From the NCBI GenBank assembly GCA_023430725.1, contig JAEYZD010000116.1, forward strand, positions 1 to 6,847: a DNA stretch of 6,847 nt, written 5' to 3'. The stretch is from Bacteroidota bacterium (GTDB taxonomy: Bacteria; Bacteroidota; Bacteroidia; Bacteroidales; VadinHA17). The translations under genes were made by a program, and so were the position numbers. The stretch's first letter is position 1; the number at the start of each line of letters is the position of its first letter. The notes under the pieces are model-generated. The model saw only the letters and a list, made by a program, of their open reading frames with translations, did not search any database and was not told where the DNA came from. Shown here one piece after another: positions 1-5,416 of this stretch.

Positions 1-913
1 GTTTGTTGAAGTGGTATGCAACCTGAGTTACACCGCTCTGTGTCGCGCTGCGATATGGCTGTACAACCAGCGAGGCGGCTGAGAAGTAATATTTGACCTC
101 CTCGTCACTGATGAAGTGTGAATGGAAGAATATCCTGTCTCCCAACCCGAGGCTGTGGATCAGATCGAAGTATGGTTTTTCGTCCTCATAGAACTCCCCG
201 GCCACAATGAGCTTCACTCCAAGATCGCGGATGCACTGTTCTGCCATCGCCTTCAGAAGAAGATCAAGTCCCTTGTATCCCCGGATGAATCCGAAGAAGA
301 GCATGAACCGGTCAGCAGGACAAAGTTTAAGGCGCACTATGGCCTCTGCCCGCGATACAGGGACGCTGTAGTTGTCAAAGAGCGGGTGCGGCGAGATAAC
401 GCATGGCATCTCCGCCGAGAACTCCCTGAGATCCTTCTCCACCGCTTTCGTCATGACCAGTGCGCCGTCAATGCTCTTCACGAAGAACTTTGTCAGAAGC
501 CTGTCGCCGAACCGTCTCTCATGCGGAACAACATTGTCAAAGATTGTGACGACGCGTGTGTAACCGTTGCTTCGGACAAGCCGTGCGATGAATCCCAGCG
601 CCGGGGCGAGAAATGGAAGCCAGTAGCGCATGATGACAAGATCCGGACGGGTACGCCTGAGCCGGAGCCCGATGCTGAACCAGTTGATGGGATTGACCGA
701 ATTGATTGCCCGCGTTATAGGCACACCCTCCGGCGCATAGCCGTGGTCATACTGTGACTTCCCGGGAAAAAGGAAAGAGGGATACTGAAGTCTGAAAGTA
801 TAGATGGCAGCAGCATCACCCTCCTGGAGCAGTTGCTGCGCCAGTCTCTCGTTATAGGCTGCGATGCCTCCCCTGTAGGGATGGGCAGGGCCACATATCA
901 CAATACGCATCAT
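1..913 (-). CDS. GT4-like glycosyltransferase, C-terminus cut by window edge
   Basis: Translating the minus strand gives an open frame of 304 codons that runs off the window, beginning MMRIVICGPAHPYRGGIAAY. Its two-domain GT-B layout is visible: an N-terminal acceptor half with a glycine loop (G15-G16), then the start of the donor half, FFGFIRGYKGLDLL (about 206-219). R211 and K214 there match the basic pair that contacts the sugar-nucleotide phosphates in GT4 enzymes. The segment QPYRSATQSGV (285-295) takes the place of the usual E-x7-E motif, with Gln where Glu is common; this ATQSGV form occurs in a known subset of GT4-like enzymes. It probably transfers a sugar to a surface glycan or lipid at the cytoplasmic face of the membrane; donor and acceptor cannot be read from sequence. 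No signal peptide is seen. Two adjacent in-frame ATGs (913 and 910) are possible starts. It begins 5 bp after the stop of the upstream LKR-like gene, suggesting co-transcription. Roughly the last 60-100 residues are missing. Confidence 0.88.
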   Translation of the reverse strand, partial: MMRIVICGPAHPYRGGIAAYNERLAQQLLQEGDAAAIYTFRLQYPSFLFPGKSQYDHGYAPEGVPITRAINSVNPINWFSIGLRLRRTRPDLVIMRYWLPFLAPALGFIARLVRSNGYTRVVTIFDNVVPHERRFGDRLLTKFFVKSIDGALVMTKAVEKDLREFSAEMPCVISPHPLFDNYSVPVSRAEAIVRLKLCPADRFMLFFGFIRGYKGLDLLLKAMAEQCIRDLGVKLIVAGEFYEDEKPYFDLIHSLGLGDRIFFHSHFISDEEVKYYFSAASLVVQPYRSATQSGVTQVAYHFNK

Positions 914-918
914 ACCCT

Positions 919-2145
919 TCAGCGGTCAGCATTGACCCAGTCGGCCAGGTAACGGTACTGTGGCTCGAGATTCCCTCCGGAAGTGAGAGTCGCGCGCTGG
1001 ATCATCGGTGAATTAATGCCGTTGAACAGGTCATGCAATACGTTTTCCATCAGCTGCTTGCCAAAGTCACCAGAGGCATCCCTCGGCAGTTCGCCAGGCA
1101 GGTTGTCAATTGACATCACAGCAATGCTTTCAGGATGGCTGAAAGCCTCTTCCTCACAGTGCCTGTGGCGATTGTAGCCATAGAAGGGATCTGCTATCGT
1201 GGTAGCCCTCAGTGTGGTGGGGATGGGCCCGCCGATGTCACAGCTGATATCGCCAATCACCGATATCCGGAAATCAGGCTTTTCAACATCCTCCTTTGTG
1301 AAGAAGACAGGCGACCTGGGGTCCCAGAAGTGTCCGGTGATAAGCACGTCGGTCACCCTGGTGAATTTGACGAAGTCGGACCGGTAGTCCTCAGGATGCT
1401 GGATCAGTGTATTGAAGTCAAACGGGCGTCCGTCAACGTGTTTCACGTAGTGTTGCGGCCCTATCTGGCAAACTGTGGGAACATCATATTCCTTCGTCAG
1501 GTACTCCTCAGGTGACACCCTGAGAAGGTTGGTGCAGTTGGCCAGTGTCTCCATGGCTCCGTTGGCAACGCGTCCCTCGCCGGTCACAAGGATTTTCAAT
1601 CCGGGTTTGAGCTGTATCAGCCTCAGGCCGGCCCACATTTCATCGAGATCATGGCATTGGTAGGCTGGTTTCAGTTTGAACCTGTTGCTTTTTATGCCCC
1701 TGGCTCTGAGAGCGTTATAGGCTCCGACAATTCCCGCCCAGCGACCAAAGGCAACTACCCGCTGTCCTTTGTCGGTGGTGAGGTATTCGTAGTCAATTAT
1801 TCTCACCTGGCGTTTGAGGATCTCGCGCAGCATCTCGAGGTTATGATCCTGTTTTTTCGCCACATGGGCAAAGAAGAGGTATGTTTTGCCCGGGATGAAG
1901 TATCTTTTGTCCACCTCCTTGACTCCCATTAGGATGTCACAGTTGCTGAGGTCTTCCCTAAGGGGGATCTTCAGGTATTTGTATTCATCATCAGTAAAAC
2001 AGCGGATATCCGAAGGCTGTACATAGAATTCCACGAAGGGATATTTTTCCCTCAGCTCAACCACCTGTGCGGGGGTCAGTGGCACTCTTCTGTCCGGCGG
2101 GATTTTTGTTTCGCGAACCAGGCCTACCTTCACTTTCTTTTCCAT
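919..2145 (-). CDS. Saccharopine dehydrogenase (LYS1) / lysine-ketoglutarate reductase family oxidoreductase
   Basis: This complete 408-residue cytosolic protein belongs to the alanine dehydrogenase/transhydrogenase N-domain superfamily. Its motifs fit yeast LYS1 and, more closely as I recall them, the LKR half of animal AASS. These are RETK (11-14) with R19, GVKE (74-77), FFAHVAKKQ (91-99), IDYE (117-120), QRVVAFGRWAG (128-138), a Rossmann-like turn GEGRVANG (189-196), GDISCDIGG (298-306) and MSIDNLPGELPRDAS (344-358). K76, H94 and E120 line up with K77, H96 and E122 of yeast saccharopine dehydrogenase, the acid-base pair and a substrate-site residue. The expected reaction is reversible NAD(P)-dependent condensation of lysine with 2-oxoglutarate, or saccharopine cleavage; direction and cofactor are not determined here. 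A fused saccharopine-oxidising domain is absent. Automatic pipelines may call it alanine dehydrogenase. No Shine-Dalgarno site is visible; TATCTTCA at 2176-2169 is a weak candidate -7 box. The glycosyltransferase gene follows after 5 bp. Confidence 0.85.
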   Translation of the reverse strand: MEKKVKVGLVRETKIPPDRRVPLTPAQVVELREKYPFVEFYVQPSDIRCFTDDEYKYLKIPLREDLSNCDILMGVKEVDKRYFIPGKTYLFFAHVAKKQDHNLEMLREILKRQVRIIDYEYLTTDKGQRVVAFGRWAGIVGAYNALRARGIKSNRFKLKPAYQCHDLDEMWAGLRLIQLKPGLKILVTGEGRVANGAMETLANCTNLLRVSPEEYLTKEYDVPTVCQIGPQHYVKHVDGRPFDFNTLIQHPEDYRSDFVKFTRVTDVLITGHFWDPRSPVFFTKEDVEKPDFRISVIGDISCDIGGPIPTTLRATTIADPFYGYNRHRHCEEEAFSHPESIAVMSIDNLPGELPRDASGDFGKQLMENVLHDLFNGINSPMIQRATLTSGGNLEPQYRYLADWVNADR

Positions 2146-2204
2146 GTCAGAATAATTTGATCTTGCCGTGAAGATAAGAAATCGGCCCGATTTTTGCGAA
2201 GACT

Positions 2205-2237
2205 TTTGTCAGAGCGACGTATAAATGAGTAATTTTG
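2205..2237 (+). promoter_or_regulatory. Bacteroidetes-type promoter of ssrA
   Basis: TTTG at 2205-2208 and TAATTTTG at 2230-2237 match the Bacteroidetes primary sigma factor consensus TTTG (-33) and TAnnTTTG (-7), with 21 bp between them. Transcription would start around 2243-2247, 10-14 nt before the mature tmRNA 5' end at 2257. That suits a short leader removed by RNase P. The match is seen directly in the sequence; its activity is inferred. Confidence 0.7.
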
Positions 2238-2256
2238 CGTTGTGAATACCACAAAT

Positions 2257-2649
2257 GGGGCTGACCTGGTTTTGACAGCAAGCCGCGGTGGTATGTAAGC
2301 ATGCAGAGTAGGGTGACGCATCTCTATAACTTGTGTCTCACAACAACAACTGGCGAGAATAACTACGCTCTTGCTGCGTAACCTGCTAAGCAGATTATGC
2401 TTTATTCCGGCACAAGGTGCTGGAACGAGACGTTTCCCGGGCGGTGATGCCCCGTACCAACCCGATCAGGAAGCGCACGCAATTCAGGGATAGCCTGATG
2501 GTCTCTCCGGCCTGAAGGTGAAATAACAGGAGATAAGGAGTGATTCGGATGTCTGCCACCTGGTCACTCCCGACAATCAAGGCAGAATAAGCATGTAGAA
2601 AGCATATGGTCGCCTTGCCTGGACGCGGGTTCGACTCCCGCCAGCTCCA
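2257..2649 (+). ncRNA. ssrA: tmRNA (transfer-messenger RNA)
   Basis: This RNA rescues stalled ribosomes: it acts first as an alanyl-tRNA and then as a short mRNA that tags the unfinished protein for proteolysis, working with SmpB. The 5' end GGGGCTGACCTGGTTTTGAC is a tmRNA hallmark. GGGGCTG (2257-2263) pairs with CAGCTCC (2642-2648) to form the acceptor stem with one G-U pair, and A2649 is the discriminator base. The T-arm is GCGGG (2625-2629), loop TTCGACT, CCCGC (2637-2641). The tag frame is at 2352-2381, and the region after it has the length expected for the three downstream pseudoknots. A CCA end is not encoded, because CAA follows the discriminator, so CCA would be added after transcription. 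About 393 nt is normal for a one-piece tmRNA. It is divergent from the LKR-like gene and convergent with the GH9 gene. Confidence 0.97.
2352..2381 (+). other. tmRNA proteolysis-tag reading frame (GENNYALAA, then TAA)
   Basis: Reading from GGC at 2352, the codons give Gly-Glu-Asn-Asn-Tyr-Ala-Leu-Ala-Ala and stop at TAA (2379-2381). With the alanine carried on the tmRNA itself, the tag added to stalled proteins is A-GENNYALAA. The C-terminal ALAA is the signal read by ClpXP-type proteases. Tags of the form GE-x-NYALAA are typical of Bacteroidetes, which supports the taxonomic reading. GGC as the resume codon is inferred from frame and from tag length in relatives. CTGC/GCAG at 2383-2393, just after the stop, can pair as the helix that usually follows the tag. 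Confidence 0.9.
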
Positions 2650-2662
2650 CAAGAAAGCAATG

Positions 2663-2691
2663 ACAGACACCCCCGAAAGGGGGTGCCCTGT
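2663..2691 (+). terminator. Probable intrinsic terminator of ssrA
   Basis: CACCCCC (2668-2674) and GGGGGTG (2679-2685) form a perfect 7-bp stem capped by a GAAA tetraloop. It is extended by ACAG/CTGT (2663-2666 with 2688-2691) across a small internal loop. It begins 14 nt after the tmRNA 3' end. The U-tract after it is short (TTTAT), so termination may be imperfect, or the hairpin may mainly protect the precursor 3' end before trimming. Confidence 0.6.
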
Positions 2692-2700
2692 TTATGGCGG

Positions 2701-2729
2701 GAGGCAAAAAAGCTTGCTTTTGAAGCCTC
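2701..2729 (-). terminator. Candidate terminator of the GH43-GH9 operon (minus strand)
   Basis: Read on the minus strand, AAAAG and CTTTT form a stem around CAAG and run into six T residues (complement of 2706-2711). The outer arms GAGGC and GCCTC (2701-2705, 2725-2729) enclose the whole. The A-rich stem followed by a T-run resembles an intrinsic terminator, but the inner stem is weak and the T-run is partly inside the outer stem. It lies about 110 bp after the GH9 stop codon. Termination at the nearby CCATGC/GCATGG hairpin (2748-2762) is another possibility. Confidence 0.4.
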
Positions 2730-2840
2730 ACGACTGAAAGAGGGCAACCATGCGGAGCATGGTGTCTGTTATTGCTTGCATCTTTGAAGCTTAGGGATCA
2801 CCGAAGGTACCCCCGCCATGTCTGAAGCTTCTGCTACCTG

Positions 2841-5372
2841 TTACTTTACCAGATCCCTGAAAACTGATCCGAATATCAGATAACCGGTGTTGCCGGCAAT
2901 TGTACCCTCATTTTGTCCCCACAGGAATGGCCAGTCGTCATAGTTTTCAAAGTGGTCAGGTTTTCTGAATAGTACCCCCGGGGCGACATTGCCCGGAATG
3001 AAAGAGAAATCAGCCCGGTTATTGCCGTAAAAGACTGCCTTCGGACGGGCGGCTCCCACCGCTGCCACGAATGAATAATTATGGTACGGATGGCAGCCAA
3101 ACAGCCAGCTGCTGGTCTTGAAGGCATGATCAACATCAATGATGTCAGGAAAATACTTGCTCGCAAAGCAGACGGTAGTGCCGAAATTCACCACCTCTCC
3201 CCCTCCTGCCCAATTGCCCAAACCAATGGGCACTCCATAAGGATTATCCTTTTCAAGCCCCTCGATGTATTCCCTGTACTTTACTACATACGGACGGAGC
3301 TTCTCCCTGTAGGATTCATCCATGTATGGTATGGCATCCAGCGCGGTCAAAAGACTGAAGCTGACAAAACGGTCAAGTGCAGGCCATAGAATTTCAAGGA
3401 ATTTGTCTCTGTACTGTTGTTCACCTGTCGAGATGAACAACTGTAGATTGGTCCCCATGTTTGCCGGTCCGCCTCCCCATGCGCGATTGTCCTGCGGCCT
3501 TTTGGCGATTAATTCCGTTGCCTCTTCCATCAGTCTTTTGGACTGCTGAAGGGCTCTCTCCGAGAGATCATCATTGTATCCCTTCAGTGACCGGCTTGCG
3601 GCAGCCAGCATCGTTGACGCCATCAGGTCAAGACCCGGATTGCGGCTTGTAAATGCCCACATATCATCCCTGACTCCGCTCGAGCGGCCGTCAGCGGCTA
3701 TCTCGTACGGGCCGAGGTCCGGATTATAAGGAAGACCATCGGTAATTGAGGCTGCGTCACCAAGATGATGGTAATTATCGAGAACAGAGTTCGAAAGCGT
3801 CTGTGCCATGTGGCCGATAATCTCTGCCTGGGCCACAAGGTTCAGCGTTCCGTGCTCGATGAACTGCAACATGTCAGGTGTTCCGTCCGGACGGTGAAGA
3901 TCGACATAGCGCTGCCTCTGATCAATAAAAGTCTGATCCCTCACTGGTTCAAAATACTCCCATGTTCTTACGAAGTTCTGCACGACCATTATGTTTGATC
4001 CGGTCTCGATATCAAAATCGCCTGCATCGAAAAAACCGCCGATATTCAAGCCGGGGATCAGCTCCAGCGCCTGGAATCTGGTGTCGGTAGTCGGCCCCTG
4101 CCCGTGCAGGTCAAAATGATCGGTGTTCGGCGGAGCCTGGAGATAACCCTCTTTGAAAGGCTCACCATGCCAGACCCTGTAAGCCTCGTTTACGAACATA
4201 TGATTCATGTGGATCGGAATCCATACATCGCTCGTGGCATCTGTTATCCTGTCGTAAACACTGTTTTCAATCAGGAAGTTATTCGTTTTGAATTTTCCGT
4301 ACTGGATGTAGTATATCCCCGGGCTCGTAACTGACGAGAAATCGAATTTCACATAGTGGTACTTGAAATAGTCGCCCCATGGGACAACATTTCCGCTGAA
4401 TACTCTGGCAGCGCTGCCATCTTCGCTCACCCTGAAAATTGATGCTTTCGGCAGGGGTTTATCCATTTTATCCAGTTCAATGACAGAGACTTTGGGTTGT
4501 GACGGAAGGTATCCCACCTGTGAAAAACCGATGATTGGTTCTCTGATCCAGCCTTTGATTGCATTTGGCTCAACGGTCCAGGTCAGGACCTTCCCTGTTT
4601 TTCCTGCCGGGAGAAGGCTGCGAACGACGAACCATCCGTTTTGTGCCACCACACGACCGTCATAAAGCATCAGGTCTGCATCGTGCGAAGTGATTTTCAC
4701 CATTCGTCCGGGATCATCAGGCGCCAGAAGAAAGGTGCGGCCGGTTTCAAGCGGCAGGGGGTCGATATATCGGCCGGTTCCCCTGTCGTCCGAAGTCACA
4801 TAACCTTTGAACTGTTTAGTTTTCTGGCTGTTGGGTTTTGTAATGCTGTTTCCTGCCACGTAGCGCGGGAACCGGTTGTAGCGCCCATCCGCCACATAAG
4901 CCTTATTCCAGTATTGCGAGGGAAGAAACTCCAGGTTAAATCCGGCACTCCCCGCAAGTGCAGCGGGAACAGGTTTATCCAGATAAACAGAAATTTCAAA
5001 ACCCTTACCCCTTGTGGTCACAACCACCCGCGAATCAAAATCGTAATCGTCGTACCTTAGCGCAACCTCAATAGTTTTTAATGCAGGGTCCACTTTCCGG
5101 GAGGGCATTGCCGGCACAAGATCCCACTGCTCCGGGGTGGAGGAAAGTCGTACAGCTCCACCCTGTGCTGTTCGGACGCCATGATGTATCAGTTCTATAC
5201 CGGCATTTTTCTCATCGTTGAATCCTCCGGTAAACAGGTTGCTGTATACAAGGACGTTGACCCCTTGCGTCTCGAAATACTCAAGATCATTGAGTTTCAA
5301 ACCCTGTCCGGAGGCATAATTAAGTGCCGCGGCCAGCAACAGTGCGAATGATAAAACAGATAGTCTCTTCAT
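2841..5372 (-). CDS. Secreted glycoside hydrolase family 9 protein with extra N-terminal domain
   Basis: This is a predicted exported beta-glycanase of GH9, the inverting cellulase/xyloglucanase family. Numbering counts from a possible TTG at 5387; the chosen ATG (5372) is residue 6, since MKRLSVLSFALLLAAALNYA gives a standard signal peptide, probably cut near 27. ATG at 5384 is also possible. Residues about 30-275 are a beta-rich region I do not recognise. About 284-378 is the cellulase N-terminal Ig-like domain (IIGFSQVGYLPS start). About 385-845 is the (alpha/alpha)6 catalytic domain. Seen there are GGFFDAGDFD (450-459) with the expected base Asp in DAGD (454-457), GCHPYHNYSFVAAVG (764-778) in place of the usual G-x-NP-x-x-x-SFVTG, and WGQNEGTIAGNTGYLIFG (823-840) with E827 as the expected acid. 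The usual HHR of the active-site loop is NNR (789-791). No lipobox or type IX sorting tail is seen. It follows the GH43 gene by 44 bp. Substrate is not determined. Confidence 0.87.
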   Translation of the reverse strand: MKRLSVLSFALLLAAALNYASGQGLKLNDLEYFETQGVNVLVYSNLFTGGFNDEKNAGIELIHHGVRTAQGGAVRLSSTPEQWDLVPAMPSRKVDPALKTIEVALRYDDYDFDSRVVVTTRGKGFEISVYLDKPVPAALAGSAGFNLEFLPSQYWNKAYVADGRYNRFPRYVAGNSITKPNSQKTKQFKGYVTSDDRGTGRYIDPLPLETGRTFLLAPDDPGRMVKITSHDADLMLYDGRVVAQNGWFVVRSLLPAGKTGKVLTWTVEPNAIKGWIREPIIGFSQVGYLPSQPKVSVIELDKMDKPLPKASIFRVSEDGSAARVFSGNVVPWGDYFKYHYVKFDFSSVTSPGIYYIQYGKFKTNNFLIENSVYDRITDATSDVWIPIHMNHMFVNEAYRVWHGEPFKEGYLQAPPNTDHFDLHGQGPTTDTRFQALELIPGLNIGGFFDAGDFDIETGSNIMVVQNFVRTWEYFEPVRDQTFIDQRQRYVDLHRPDGTPDMLQFIEHGTLNLVAQAEIIGHMAQTLSNSVLDNYHHLGDAASITDGLPYNPDLGPYEIAADGRSSGVRDDMWAFTSRNPGLDLMASTMLAAASRSLKGYNDDLSERALQQSKRLMEEATELIAKRPQDNRAWGGGPANMGTNLQLFISTGEQQYRDKFLEILWPALDRFVSFSLLTALDAIPYMDESYREKLRPYVVKYREYIEGLEKDNPYGVPIGLGNWAGGGEVVNFGTTVCFASKYFPDIIDVDHAFKTSSWLFGCHPYHNYSFVAAVGAARPKAVFYGNNRADFSFIPGNVAPGVLFRKPDHFENYDDWPFLWGQNEGTIAGNTGYLIFGSVFRDLVK

Positions 5373-5416
5373 GTTTAACAGCATCAAATCAGGTAGTGGT
5401 ATTAATTCAATCCTGC

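Larger units (their letters stand above)
2655..2777. repeat. 17-bp inverted repeat enclosing a palindrome-rich segment
   Basis: Arm 2655-2671 (AAGCAATGACAGACACC) is complementary to arm 2761-2777 (GGTGTCTGTTATTGCTT) at 16 of 17 positions; the remaining pair is G-T. The 89 bp between the arms hold three smaller inverted repeats: part of the GAAA-capped stem at 2668-2685, GAGGC...GCCTC at 2701-2729, and CCATGC-GGA-GCATGG at 2748-2762. The long pairing and the GAAA hairpin share bases, so they exclude each other. It could be a short repeat element of MITE or REP type, a bidirectional terminator array, or a structured RNA. I see no target-site duplication and no second copy in the window. Confidence 0.6.

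Noticed and set aside
122..757. 211-codon plus-strand open frame
   Set aside because: It is the antisense shadow of the glycosyltransferase gene, whose minus-strand frame is open throughout and has recognisable motifs. The plus-strand protein is low in complexity of fold and resembles nothing.
2130..2321. 63-codon minus-strand frame upstream of the LKR-like gene
   Set aside because: It overlaps the ssrA promoter, the tmRNA 5' end and the start of the real gene in another frame, with no domain or conserved motif.
2649..2652. Encoded CCA end of the tmRNA
   Set aside because: The bases after discriminator A2649 read CAA, so CCA is not encoded and must be added enzymatically.
2395..2670. 91-codon minus-strand frame containing WSWRESNPRP
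   Set aside because: It lies antisense to the tmRNA. The ESNPRP string is what the reverse of a T-arm (GGGTTCGA...CCC) translates to, a well-known false protein.
2655..2777. CRISPR or insertion-sequence ends
   Set aside because: There is a single inverted pair with no regular direct repeats or spacers, no transposase, and no target-site duplication in the flanking bases.
4641..5060. 139-codon plus-strand frame within the GH9 gene
   Set aside because: It is antisense to a coding region with clear domains, and its composition looks like reverse-frame translation.
5370..5387. TTG at 5387 as the GH9 start
   Set aside because: Two ATG codons follow in frame (5384 and 5372), and the one at 5372 gives a textbook signal peptide with a basic start, so a TTG start is unlikely.
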